64,000 bases of DNA from Ricinus communis (Eukaryota; Streptophyta; Magnoliopsida; Malpighiales; Euphorbiaceae): the NCBI RefSeq assembly GCF_019578655.1, contig NC_063256.1, positions 10,416,001-10,480,000 on the forward strand, read 5' to 3'. How positions within the stretch are numbered: position 1 is the stretch's first letter; each line of letters begins with the position of its first letter. Position numbers and translations under genes: made by a program. The notes under the pieces were generated by a model. That model was given only the letters and a program-made list of their open reading frames with translations. It did not search any database and was not told the origin of the DNA. Below are positions 48,801-61,830 of the stretch, in pieces.

Positions 48801-51800
48801 AGTTAGCGATATGTAAACCACTTTCTATCTTAAAGAGTATTACTCACGTTTGTAATCTTTGATCACCTTTTGAAACCGGAGACTATCTTCTTAGTTCAGC
48901 ATTTCTTAATGAGGAAGCCAATTTCCCTCAATTTTTGGACCTTTGGATATTCTTTATCAATGAAGTATATAGTGAATGTTTTGGAAGCCCAATATAGTTT
49001 ATAATATAATATTTCTTTATTTTAAAAATTTAAATAATCGGACATCTTTATTAGATTTACTAAATTTATATATTTTGATGGATAGATAGCTTGTGCTAAA
49101 AGATTCTGAAATTATAAGTTTAATAAAAAATTTTAAAATTTTATTATTCAGATTAAATAAATTTTAATTAAAAATTAAAAATTATATTTTAAACTATTAT
49201 TTATTTATTAAATAAAAATTCAATTAAATTTATAAATTTTTAGAAAAATTGAGGGTATAACACCAAATCAGCCCTTCAATTCTCAATGGGCAATATTTTA
49301 GAAGCTTAAACGTTTGTATTTATGTGCAAAAATACTGACACACATGTGGATGCACGTGGCTCCCAGTCCTCCCTTTGACTAAACTAAATTCCAAATATAT
49401 TATTGATTTAGACTTAAAACTTTTTATTCCTTTTTCTTTCATTAATAAAATATAATACAAAAGCATAATGGAGACCGTTGCTTTTAAGCAACCCATAACA
49501 AGGAACAAACTATTATTCTAATCGTCCTTTTTCTCTTTGAGCGCACGGATGAGAATATTTTGCATACGTTAAAAGATCTTAGCGGTGGAGTGGAATCCTG
49601 ATCATACCCTTAACTATGGTTAATAATCACCAAACCAAACCCTTTACTAATTCCTTGCCAATGAGATTACCTACCCAGCACCATTGACTAACTTCACAGT
49701 ATGAACCCAAATGGTTGGACATTTACCAGTAAGGGTGATAGATTAAAAGTGTTTAAATTTTAAGAAATCATAAACTTAGAAGAGATATACAGAGCTTATT
49801 TTAATCATGTTTTTTTCCACTTAATGCTAGTGACGAATCTCAAAAGCTCCTATGATCATGTTTAACAGAGATTTATACTCTAGCCACTTATCTTTTGGTC
49901 ATTTCATATTATAAAAAAAAGGTAAAAAACACAAAAAATAAAATAAAATTTTGTGATTCAACTAATAAAACAGATAAATTTGATCATTTTATAATAAAAT
50001 TATACTCAATTTTATTAATGGAATATTTTTTTACTTATTCACCTCTATTACATCAATTAAATAAATTCATACAGTATCACTATGTTTCATAAAAAATTTA
50101 TTTAAAACATTATATTGAAAGTAAATATTAGTGATTTCACTTTATTTAAAAAATAAGAAGTATAGAGTTTTAAGTATTGAAAACCTAATTCTAATTATCT
50201 TAATATTGAACTCAAATTTAACTTTATTGATAAAATCTACACTCACGCCTACTACATACATCAATCAATTTCATTCATTTTTTAATAGGAATAAAGGTCA
50301 AATGGGTCCCTAAACTTTGTGAGCATGATTAAGTAGGCCTTTTAAATATTTTTAGATCATTTTAATTCAAAACTTTGATATTTTGACTCAATTTAAAGCT
50401 ATTCTCCTTTAAGAATTATAATTTTTAATATTATTATTAATATATTAAATTTAATTTAGCTATAATGAGAATAACAAAGTAATACACTTACAGTAATGAA
50501 AATAAAATTTAAATATTTAATATACGTATATATTTGATAATTAAAAATTATTTGATATTATAGATCATTTGTAAAACTCGTAAAAAGAATAATGATATTA
50601 CCAGTGAAAAACCGAAACTCTAGTCAAATCTGCGATGCATGAAGCCATTACTTTACTGCAAGTTTCTTCATAGACGCTTTTGTCATTGCATTTTGCTTGG
50701 GTAAACAATGGCTATTGATTAGGAGTAGTGGAGTTACCAGATACAAATGGGACAGGGAGGGACTAAATATTGGCCGTGGGTAATAAATATCCATGTGTAA
50801 ATCACAGTCATGTATCATTGGATGGGCTTAGGGTTCTTTCTTTTTGCCATCATTCTAAAGAAGAATTAAAACCAGTAACAACTATCATGCAGTAGTTTGG
50901 TCGAGTCGATCTCCTTTTCTACTCTTCAATATTATCAATAATGCCTTAACTTTAGTTGAGCTCCGAATTTCTATTATTTTCACCTTTTTAATATTTACTT
51001 TACAAACTGCTTTATGTTGATGAATTATTTGTTAGTTCTGTATTTTATATGTGAAGAACAAGCTGCAAACTATTTTTACTTGGTCCGTTTGGCTATGGAA
51101 ATGCTCCTTCTAATTAATTATAATGTTTCTACACAGTATTAGGTATTTTTAATCTCGAACCTCCCTTATAAAAATAGCAGTAATTTTTACTGGGAAAAAG
51201 AAAGAGATAGAACTTGAATGAAGGAAAAACGACACAGATTGTGGCATTCTGCTATTAATTAGACTATAATTTCTCTCCTGCAAAATGACCCTTGCTTATT
51301 CTCAAGGGTCAAATATTTTATTAGGGATTAATCTTATCATCTAATAATGGGTTTAAAGAATTATCTTTTGAGGTCTAATCTTATCCTTCCAATCATAGAT
51401 TCCTTCAAGATTAAAGATTAGATCCTTCAGAATTCTTTGGATTATTTGATGACAAATGCAAGGAAGTTCTTGCTCATGGGTTATGGCTTAATTCATCCTC
51501 TTGGTTTCTTAGTTTTAAAATTTTATAAATATACCTAAAACAATCTTTCAAAAAAGTATTAATATGTAATGATTTATTATTTGATAACAATTTATTTAAT
51601 TGATGGGCACTTAGCCATAAAAAAGAAATAATGCAATGTGACTTATTAAAGTACTTTTCTTTTTTAAATTCTATAGGTCTGTGTTCCTTTCTTTTGAAAA
51701 CAAAAAAAAAAAAGAATTTCAAAAAGAAGTTTTGGTATCTTGACAGAATCTTCTCGATTGTTCCCATTACTTTGGATTGTTTAGAAAAGGAGAAAAAGAA

Positions 51801-51840
51801 TTGTTCTTATTGATCATTGGTGATGATAATAAAGTTAATT
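45801..51840. other. Gene-poor AT-rich region
   Basis: Six kilobases without a credible gene. It includes an (ATT)n run at 48392-48416 and a somewhat more complex patch at 50610-50900 with no open frame. Other patches are T- or A-rich filler. Confidence 0.55.
48392..48416. repeat. (ATT)n microsatellite
   Basis: About eight tandem ATT units within AT-rich intergenic DNA. Confidence 0.9.
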
Positions 51841-51845
51841 AAGGT

Positions 51846-51848
<3 letters not shown>

Positions 51849-51886
<38 letters not shown>

Positions 51887-51898
51887 TGACCTCTCTCT
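51849..51898. repeat. (GA)18 microsatellite ending in a CT-rich inverted repeat
   Basis: Eighteen AG units run 51849-51884, directly followed by GTTGAC and CTCTCTCT. AGAGAGAGG / CCTCTCTCT can pair around a TTGA loop. GA repeats can be GAGA-factor (BPC) binding sites in plants, but there is no neighbouring gene to regulate. Confidence 0.9.
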
Positions 51899-54600
51899 AA
51901 AAAATGTGTCCTTGTTTGGAGACATAAAATATAGAAAAATAGATGATTGGTGGGGCAAGTGATTTTGAATGCACACCCCATGTGGAGACCAATTCAGTTC
52001 TTGTTCCTTAGCTGCCCTAAACCTTGCAAATATACATAATTTAAAGGCACCCCCACAACAAGGAAAGACTTTTTTTTTTTGTTTTTCCTTTTTGCCCATA
52101 ACTATTGCTTCCTTCCTGCCTTTATGTCCAACTCCAACCTATGTTTTTAGCATATATATACATGATGTTAAGGTAAGGTATCCCAAACACAAAAAGATAA
52201 TAATAAAATATCAAAGAATTTGAGGTTAGCATTATTTATGTTTATCTGAGTACATTGGAAATGATAAAGAAAGTTCAGATTCAGGTTGGAATTCATGTTA
52301 CAGCATGTGAAAATAATCATGGATGATTGGATTATTTGGGTGCACGTTCAAGAACAGATCAAAAAGTGGTTATATATATAGTGGATTCCCTCTTCCTCTC
52401 TGAGCCTGCCCCCATGTTCATGTTTACTTAAACTTAGGTGAGATCTAATTAATTAACAACTGTAGATAGCTTTCTAGTCCAATAACAAAATTAGAAAGAC
52501 TAAAACTTAATTGATTAACATAACAAATAGATAAATCAAAATACATAAACAAAGGGGTAACAAATCCCAATTGTCCCATTTTGATTATTACAAAGTTGCA
52601 TGTTACAGAAGTTAGGATTTAACATGAACATACGATTTGTCTCCTTGATTAATTAGCTTCATTACATAGAATTTCTTTTTGAAACCCATTACATACAAAT
52701 TTATAGTTGCATCACTTTCTACCTATTTTGACATTTCCCTATGCCGTTTCTTAGGTTTAGAATCTCGACATCCATGGGTCCTTCATTTCCTCTATCTTTT
52801 CTCGATTTCTTTCCTTTTTTTTTCTTATTATTCCTTCAGAAATGATACTAGAATTCGCATCACCAAACACAAGTAGCAAGGAAAAAGAAAAGAAAAGGTG
52901 GCATCCAAAGTGGACGTCCTTTGATCCATTTGAATTTTTATTCATGTGGGGCTCTTGATAGATTTTTTATTTATTTTTTTATTTTGTTTTTACACATAAA
53001 AGCAGTTTAAGAATATAATTAAATAGAACACAAAGAACCACAGGCACAGATGATGAATGTAATGATTGACTGTTAAATCCTCTTCTTTTATTTTTTCTTT
53101 TTTTAAATTTTTTTATTAATGGAAAGAAACAACCATAAATATTTTTTTAGGAGAAAAAATAGCCATAAATCATTTAGTCTAAATGAATTTTAATATTTTT
53201 AGTGGATAGAGAATATGTGCTATATAAATATATAAGTAAAGTCTTTGTATTATTCTTTTCTTTTAAGAAATATACATCTCACTTTTAGAAATAAAAAATA
53301 AAACATATACTAAATTAAAATATTCACATTTATCAATAACGAAGAAAATTTATTATTTTTATAAGAATTAGTTTATAAAGAAATGTCTTATCTATTATGT
53401 AACCCACATTTTGTCAAGTCTCTAATAAAGAAAAAGAAAAAGCAAGTTATGATTACAAATTTACTTATTTAAGAGAATCTTCTGAGGATATTTCATATTT
53501 AATTATTTTGGCTAAACAAGAAAAAGAAATGCAAAACTACTGTGACAAATCTTCTTCTTATGATGTTGAAAAGTTTCATGTTTTTTCTTAAATATGTTTT
53601 TGTGGGGTAGATAATTGGAAGATTAATACTTATTTATTCATTTCCTCTTCCAAGTCTTCTTTCTAAAAGGAAAAAAAAAAAAAAGCACTTAAATGAAAAT
53701 GGAAAGAATGTAAATTGAACTTTCTTCAACTCAAATCAGATCCATTTTCGTTTTCATAATCTGAAATTGTTTGATTCGTTTATGAGGTAAGATTGGAATA
53801 AACTTATTTAATTGAATAAATCATAATTTTTTTTAAAAAAATTTCATATGCATGACTCATAATTAATAGTACAAGTACTTGTTTGATGTGCGGGTATGGA
53901 ATTGGGCAAGGCATAAGAAAGGAAGAGGATTGGGAGAATGAGGTAAAAGTAAGCCGAAGCATTGCCTGTGATTGGCCATTTGAAGAGTTAATGGAGAATC
54001 AATTTTATTGGCGAGGGTAGGTAATCAGAGATTCGAGGGCAAGCGGACCAACGCATGGGACCAGATATTTGGCCCTGCCCTGGCCATTGGATGCTGGTGG
54101 TGGGGTCCCTATAGACAACGCAATCAATGATTATCTCACCACCCAACTTATTTAGCACTTGGACACGACTGTTTTGGGTATAAAGTATCGCACTTTAGAA
54201 CAACCATATCAGTTATTTAATTATTTCCACAAATTAATATATTTGTACATATTGTTATAGTGGAAGTAAGTTAGGCAGTCTAGCAAAATCATCCAGATTG
54301 GGTGGATATAATACCAGATACTATTGGACTTTGTCAAAAAAAAAATGGTTCTTCTGTTGAGAAAAATCCATATTTAAATTATATACTAATCAAAAAGAAA
54401 TATTTTTTTAATTAATATCATTAATTTTTATTATTAGTTCTTGAGAATGTTTTTGTTAATTTTTTATAAAAATACTAAATATAAAAATTAATTGCATATA
54501 TTAATGAAGATATTGTGAAATAAATAACAATAAAAAGAATAAAAAATATTATAAACTAAAGGACAAGAACAAAGTAAATAAAGAGAGAAGGGAGAGTGAT
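51899..54600. other. Intergenic DNA with scattered GC-richer patches, no gene seen
   Basis: Patches at 51950-52140 and 52340-52430 (the latter with TATATATATAG near 52373) and 53880-54190 stand out from AT-rich filler. None contains an open frame with a recognisable product. The last patch is listed separately as a finding. Confidence 0.45.
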
Positions 54601-54601
54601 T

Positions 54602-54604
<3 letters not shown>

Positions 54605-54637
<33 letters not shown>
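54605..54637. repeat. (TA)n microsatellite at the edge of the copia remnant
   Basis: About 16 TA units, at the lower-coordinate side of the copia element (beyond its 3' region). Confidence 0.95.
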
Positions 54638-54639
<2 letters not shown>

Positions 54640-54640
<1 letters not shown>

Positions 54641-57600
54641 TATTTAGTTTTATTCCATTGATTGTAACACCAATTTATAGGTGTAAAATGCTATAAAAAT
54701 AAAATTCTACTTACACAAGAAAATCTATCTATAGACATAATGATAAACATCTAATATAACCAAAATACTATAATATTATCATAACGCTCCCCTTTGAATG
54801 TCTATTACAATGAATATGTCTCGTTAAAATCTTACTAAGAAAAATCTCGTAGAAAAAAATCTTAGTGAAGGAGAAAGAGTATATTATTCATGTAAAAGCT
54901 TGCGCCATAACACTGTTTCATTAAAAACCTTGCTAGAAAAACCCAATAGGACAAAACTTAACCAGTTGTTCCTATAAATAGACCAGTTATTCCTATAGAT
55001 AGACCAGTTGTTCCAAAGGATATTGACTGGCGCTGCCTTAAGATGGTTCCTCTCCCCACTCGATGATGTCCTAGTTGAGCTTTAACTCCTCATAAGAAAA
55101 AAAATAGTACAGTGCATCAAAGTCTCCCTCTCATGATCACATGACTTCTAACAAAGATCTATTAGCCTGCACATGCCAATTTTGTTCACCAACTTCTCAA
55201 ATGATATTGTAGGGTGTGTTCTCGTAAACAAATCTGTCAAATTATCAATAGATCGAATTTGATGAACATCTAAAACACCTTACTTTTGAAGCTCATGAGT
55301 GAAAAAGAACTTTACCGAAATGTACTTGGTTCTATCTCCTTTAATATATCTTCCTTTAATATATCTTCCTTTGAGTTGGGCAATACAAGCATCATTATTT
55401 TCATATAGTACGGTTGGGCTTTCTTTATCAAATTGAAGATCACATATTTCCTTGATATGTTGGATCATAGATCTCAACCATATGCATTTTCTACTAGCCT
55501 CGTGCATTGCTAATATTTAAGCATGATTAGATGATGTGGCAGTTAGAGTTTACTTAGTAGAACGCCAAGATATAACAGTGCTACCATATGTAAACAAGTA
55601 AATTATTTATGATCGAGCTTTATGTGGATCAGATAAATATCCAACATCTGCATATCCAATTAATTCTGACTTCGAGTCTTGTGGATAAATTAAGCCCATA
55701 TCTGATATATCACGTAAATAACGGAAAACTTGTTACACAAGATTTCAATGTCTTTGAGTTGGTGAGGAACTATATCTTGTTAGCAAAAATTCACAGAAAA
55801 TGCTATATTAGGTCTTGTACAATTAGCAAGATACATTAATGTTCCAATAGGATATAATATTTTTAGACAAGTATTTCTTCACCATCTTTGTGAGGACGAA
55901 AATTGTCCTTTTCACCCAAGTATTTAACAATCATAGGAGAACTTATTGAATGAGATTTATCTATATTGAAATGTTTTAATATCTTTTCAATATAAGTTCA
56001 TTGATGAATAAAAATTCCTCCAAATAAATGTTCGACCTGCAGGCTGAGACAATATTTGTTCGTCCCAAATATTTCATTTTTAAATTTATTTTCTTAACTA
56101 ATTTATTGTTTCTATCAACTCCTCAGAAATTCCAATGATGTTTAAATCATCAACATAAATTGCAATTATAGCAAAACCAGAATTTATTTTCTTAATAAAC
56201 ACACATGGACAAATTAAATTGTTAGTATATCCTTTCTTCAAAAAATATTCACTTAGGTGGTTATACCATATTTGTCTAAATTTTTTTAATCCATACAATG
56301 ATTTTTTAGCTCAATTGAATGCGGTTCTCGAGGTTTTGAACTACATCCTCCCGGTGTTTTTAGCCCTTCAGAAACTTTCATATAAATGTTATTATCAAGT
56401 TATCCATATAAATAAGTTGTAACGACATCCATAAGATGCATATGAAGTTGTTTTAAACTTGTCATGCTAAATAAAAATCTAAATGTAATTACATCCACTA
56501 CTGGAGAATAAGTTTCTTCATAATCAATGTCAGGTCTTTGCGAGAACCCTTGTACTACAAGTCGTTCTTTATATCTCATAATCTCATTTTTTTCCATCGC
56601 ATCGCATTTACACACAAACCATTTATAGTCTACTGACTTAATATCTTCAGGTATTAAAACAATGGGTCCAAAGACTTTGTGTTTTTCTAATGAGTTTAAT
56701 TCTGTCTGGATTGCATATTTCATTTAGGCCACTAATTTCTTTGTCGACATTCCGTGACAGACTTAGGTTCAACGTCTTTACTTTCTTTTACAATATCTAT
56801 TGCTACTGCATATGCAAATATATTGTTGACCATAGTTTAACTTTAGTTCCATCTCTTACTTGAAGTGACATAGTTGATTGCAATCTCATTGCTTTCATCA
56901 TCTTTAGGCACTTGAACCTCTTCTGAGGTTATCTATTCTTCTATATCTTTTATTATACACTCTTCAGGAACATCAATTTTGGAACTATCACTAAGTTTAT
57001 TTTGTTCCCTTTTCTTTCTTAGATTTTATCCTTGGAACGTGATGGCCTACCACTTCTTGAGTGCATGGACTCATTTGCTATAATATTAACTTGTTGTCCT
57101 ACTGGCACATCAATTCTAGCTGGAATATGAGATTTAGAAACTCTTTTTCGATAACAAAATGCATATGACAATTGGTTTGCTATACTTTGCAAATGAATGA
57201 TTCTTTGAATTTCTAGTTCACATTGTTTTGAATAAGTATCAAGATGATTTAGTGATGGTTCATTCCAAACAATTTGTTTCTCTAATCGCCTGTTCTCTCC
57301 CCTAACTTAGGAAATAAAGTCTCATTAAATGACAATCATTAAATCTCGCAATAAAGACATCCCTCATTAATGGCTCAAGATATTTAATTATAGATGGAGA
57401 TTCATATCCAATATATATTCACAATCTCCTTTGAGATCCCATTTTTGTGCAATATGGGGGGTCAATTGGGACAAACAATACATCCAAAAGTTCTCAAATG
57501 AGAAATATTTGGCTCTTGGCCAAAAACCAACTGTAATTGTAAAAAATTATAATAAATAGTTGGCCTGATGCGAATAATAGTTGTTGCATATAAAACTGCA

Positions 57601-59060
57601 TGTCCCTAAGCAACTATTGAGATATTATTTTCATGAGCAATGGTCTAGCTATTAATTGGAGAAGTTTAATAAAAGATTATGATAGACCATTTTAAGTGTG
57701 AACATGAGCTACTCGATGTTCAACAATTATTCCAATTGACATGCAATAATCATTAGAGGCCTTAAATGTAAATTCAGTGGCATTATCAAGATGAATTGTC
57801 TTAATAGCATATTCTAGAAATTGTGCTCTTAATCGAATTATTTGAACAAGTAATCTGGCAAATGCCGGATTTTGAGTTGATAATAAACATACATGTGACC
57901 ATCTTGTTGATGCATCTATCAACACCATAAAATATTTAAATAATCCACATAGTATATGAGTTACAAATATCACTTTGTATATGTTCTAGAAATCTAGATA
58001 ATTTTTTCAACCTAATAATTAGCTTTCCTTGAGAGCAAGCCGAACATGAAAATTCATTAGATTGAAGAATTTTATGGTTCTTCAATGGATGGCCATAAGA
58101 GCTTTTAATAATTTCTTGCATCATTGTTGATCTAGGATGACCTAATCGATTATATGCCCAATAGTAAAAATATTTGGGTCAATAAACTTCTAGTTTATTA
58201 CCAGATTTGTTTCAATAGTATATATATATACGCGTGTGTGATATAGTCAGAGAAGAAAACATGTAATTTCTCCAATATACATTTATTTCCTATTGCGAGG
58301 GTTGTAATATAGAGATATTCTATATTTTTCACATTTGTAGTTTCATTATGATATCCATTTTTGCGAATATCTTTAAAACTCAATAAATTTCTACGAGATT
58401 TTGAAGAGAATAATACATTTTTAATAAAAAAATATATACCTCCAGATAATAATATATTTGCTCTTTTGGAGCTTTCAATTATTCTTTTACTACAAGATAT
58501 TGTACTGACATAAGTTTCTCCCATTATTAAGTGAGAAAATATTTTTTACCTTTTAATATGGTATGCTTGGTAACAACTGTGGAAGACATAAATTTGCATT
58601 ATTTGTTCTTAATCCTACTAATGATTGAGAAGGATCAATGATATCTTCATAAAAAAATAAAACATATTTATAAATAACAAAATAATAATTCAATCAAATC
58701 AATCCAAAAGTATTTAAAAATAAATAAGTTACTAGCACTATAAGTTAGTGTTTGAATAAAAGAAAAATTATAAAAAGATCAAATTAAAAAGCTAAAGGAA
58801 ACACATAATTTTAGGCATTCACATTCTCATCGCCGATCAAATGATCAATTTTTCCTTCAGGATCTTCAAAGAAATTAGACACATCTAAATGTGAGATATC
58901 AGCAAAATCATTAGTAAAATAATCATAATTTTCTGCCAAAATTTACCTCTATATTTTTCTTTTACTTCTTCAAGGACTCTTGATATAGATCAGTAAGGTA
59001 CTTTAGTATACGACAAGTATGAGACTAATGCCCTTTCATCCTACATCGATAGCATTGATT
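54640..59060 (-). mobile_element. Decayed Ty1/copia retrotransposon
   Basis: Read on the minus strand, domains occur in canonical copia order. A Gag CCHC zinc knuckle lies at 59054-59013 (C-x2-C-x4-H-x4-C, with an internal stop). A pre-integrase/integrase region spans about 58140-57690 (FSCSACSQGK; FKYFMVLIDASTRWSHVCLL). Reverse transcriptase spans about 56730-56090 (DYEETYSPVVDVITFRFL; AIYVDDLNIIG, with the YVDD catalytic motif intact). RNase H spans about 55510-55280 (ENNDACIAQLKG). A copia-type C-terminal tail continues to about 55130. Order PR-IN-RT-RH identifies copia. Stops and frameshifts break every domain. The 5' LTR, primer-binding site and most of Gag are not seen. Sequence at 54640-55130 is probably 3' UTR/LTR, but LTR borders were not proved. 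Confidence 0.85.
54959..55016. repeat. Three tandem 21-bp units in the copia 3' region
   Basis: ACCAGTTGTTCCTATAAATAG and two close variants follow each other (last copy partial). This is a short internal tandem array, common in LTR U3 regions. Confidence 0.75.
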
Positions 59061-60480
59061 TTCTGAATTTTGTTTTGCTTCATTGTTCTCTTCACGGTTC
59101 TTCCACTTCTGGTGGAAAGATACATTATTATTTTTAATTTTTGATAACTACTCGCTATACTAATTTTTTGAAAAGAAAGATAGATTATAATTTAAATGGA
59201 CAAAGAAAAAATAAAAAGGCTATTTTTTTAAACTGTACTGAAGGACAATAAATCTATTTCTTATCAAATCTGGTAGATAATATAAATAATAGCTAGTTCT
59301 ATGTCAAATTAATTCATAGCCTGAAAATTATAAAATTTGATTTTGATAAAATATTGAAGAATTAATAATAAGAAAATGTCAAGCCACCTAGGATAATAGC
59401 CTCGTAGTTAAATGCTTTAAGCTCCATCTTAAATTAACTATAATTTTTATAAACATCTCCCAGTAGAGAAGAGTTGCATATAGTCACATTCGACCAAGAT
59501 TATTATCACTATTCACCCCCTTTTCTCTTATTATTTACCTAGAAGGAATAAATTAGAAAACATCAAGACAATATAGAAGAAGATTCATAGGATCTACGGA
59601 TATTAGATGAGCATTGAGTTTAGATATATAAAATCAAAATGCTGTCAAAAAGAATATAAGTGTTTAATTATGATCATTGTTTTACTCTTAGGGTGTACAA
59701 TTTAGTGCGTTCCTTGAATTTTCTATTAATTAAGAAAAAAGAAAGTTACAAGGACCTTTTCTTGTTCTTTTTGAAACAAAAGTAAATGATTAGAAGTGTT
59801 GAACTGCAAACTAAGAACTGAATCATTACGCATATATAGCATGTGGATGATGTTAGCATGAAGATACTCTAGATTCCTAGGAGACTAAAACAGGAAAAAA
59901 AAAAAAAAGCGATCTTGACAAAAGAAAAGAAAGCGGTCTTGGCTCAAACTATTTAGCTCAAAAAAGTGTTGCTTTTTTGCATTCCATAAAATTAGACCAG
60001 AGTTTGCGAACGACAAGATAGAAGCCCTAAGATTGAACCTTTCAAAACTCAAGCTTCAGTCGTTTGTTACATTTAAAATTTCCCCAAACTACTATTACTC
60101 TTTCAAGTACGCTAATTACACGAGGCCTAATCAGCTGTATAAACAAAACTAAATAAGAAAACGTATGTATTAAATTTTAAGCCCAATTTCCGAGCATCGC
60201 AGAGCAGCAGCGACACGAGGACTATGATATTTTATTTATATATTTTCTAAAGAAGCCTAAATCCAGCCATCAGATCTGAATCTCGAAGCAATGTTTGACT
60301 AAACCGGTTGTGACGACCACTATCTACATTTAAAAGGACCAACATTTTCAAGGGTGAAATGAGAACTACTACTAAATTAACATGCAAGTGATTGCCAAAA
60401 CTTTCAACTTTATATAATAAACTTTGAAACTAACCATTTCCCCTGGAGGAACTCGTTTTCCTCCTTTTACACGAGCTCGT
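59061..60480. other. Spacer between the copia remnant and the exportin-2 gene
   Basis: Mostly AT-rich. Gag upstream of the zinc knuckle is not recognisable beyond about 59150. The right part (from about 60190) may include the distal 3' flank of the exportin-2 transcript. Confidence 0.4.
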
Positions 60481-60499
60481 GACAGAATAATGCATGTCA

Positions 60500-61830
60500 T
60501 AACAACCCTGATGCTACAACTCAAAATGATAAGCATATAGATTTACATTTCACCAAGAAATGCATGTTGAACAAGACTAGTTACCCTTCACAACAAATTC
60601 AGGACAATTCATCACAAGTAGAGTCCAATGAATCCCTTTACGCATCCACCATTCCGCTCTTGAGCAAAAAGTAAAAACTCCGCGAGGCTGTAAACCCCAA
60701 TACATTGCTGCATGAGACTCTCAGATGTTGGAAAACTATCGACTCAACCCATTGACCACAATGCAAAAGAAGCCATCTGTGCACAAAAGCATATTGAAAC
60801 TGACCCCACAAAACAGATTTCATTCCCCTACATGATTCTGAAAAGGAGCACAAAAGAGACGGTAAGATATCTCTTTCACTTGTAAGTATAGACTACAAAA
60901 GGCACAATTTAAAATGCAAAGACAGCTAAACCTCATTAATGTATTATGGTAACGCCCTTCAATTTATCCAAGAATAGGTACTAAAATTGACCATTACTCA
61001 ATTCTAATTTTGTTCTGCAGTGTTTATACTAACATTTCAGCTAGGCAATTTCCATAAAGCCTTCCAAAAGAACAACCATGAACCATAAATTAACAAATCA
61101 AATTTCCGTCTAAGCTACTAATTTATCATTAAAATATTCAGCTTTGCACTTACATCTCGTTTCACCTCAATAAAATGTCAGCTAGCAATCAAAAACTACC
61201 CAAGCATGTATACCTCTTTCAAAGAAAGCTAGAGGGGAGTAGGCATTTTCAAGAGAATGGCAACACGTGAAATCATGTATTCTCAAGGAGATAAAAGTAA
61301 GCTAAGTGCAGGCATGACAAGATAAATTAATTATTTAACTCCTACATGATGGAAGATTAGTATATGATTGGACAGAATTTAAGAACTTAAAGAAACAAAT
61401 GACTCCAAAATGATATCCGGAATTTTGTGGTACTCAATGTTAACTGTATACAGGATCTAACTTGACTAAAATATTTCAACCCAGAAATTCTAAAAATAGC
61501 TGATATTTAATGCACAAAGTAATATGCCCACAGTCAATAACAGAAGTGACAGCACAGCAAAATACAGTACAATCACAAGATATTACAGTCACTAATCAAA
61601 GTAGTAGTCCTAAGATCCCCCTCCAACCATATACGTTTTTTGGGTGCATACAGAGCAGCATGCTATAACTAAACAATTTAAGATGGCAGCTATAATGTAA
61701 GGCAGGTTCACAAAATACTGCTCTTGCCCAGTGCATGTGACTGTTTGCATCATCAACCCAAAGAAAAAACATAAACAAAAAAGCAGTATGGCAAACAGAT
61801 AAACAGTTGCAGCCTAAGACAGGTACTTAC
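60500..61830 (-). other. Proposed 3' UTR of exportin-2 with a 993-bp intron
   Basis: On the minus strand the stop codon TGA is followed without a gap by GTAAGT (61830-61825), a consensus splice donor. A strong pyrimidine-rich acceptor (CTCCTTTTCAG) ends at 60838. The sequence below it (60837 to about 60500) is more balanced, as expected for a 3' UTR exon. It contains a 71-codon frame (60853-60638) that overlaps the acceptor and has no recognised product. No transcript evidence is available from sequence alone. Confidence 0.45.

Noticed and set aside
51839..52099. 86-codon - frame ending in a Ser-Leu repeat
   Set aside because: Its tail is a translation of the GA microsatellite; nothing else supports it.
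60638..60853. 71-codon - frame below the exportin-2 gene
   Set aside because: It overlaps the proposed 3' UTR acceptor and has no homology; better explained as 3' UTR.
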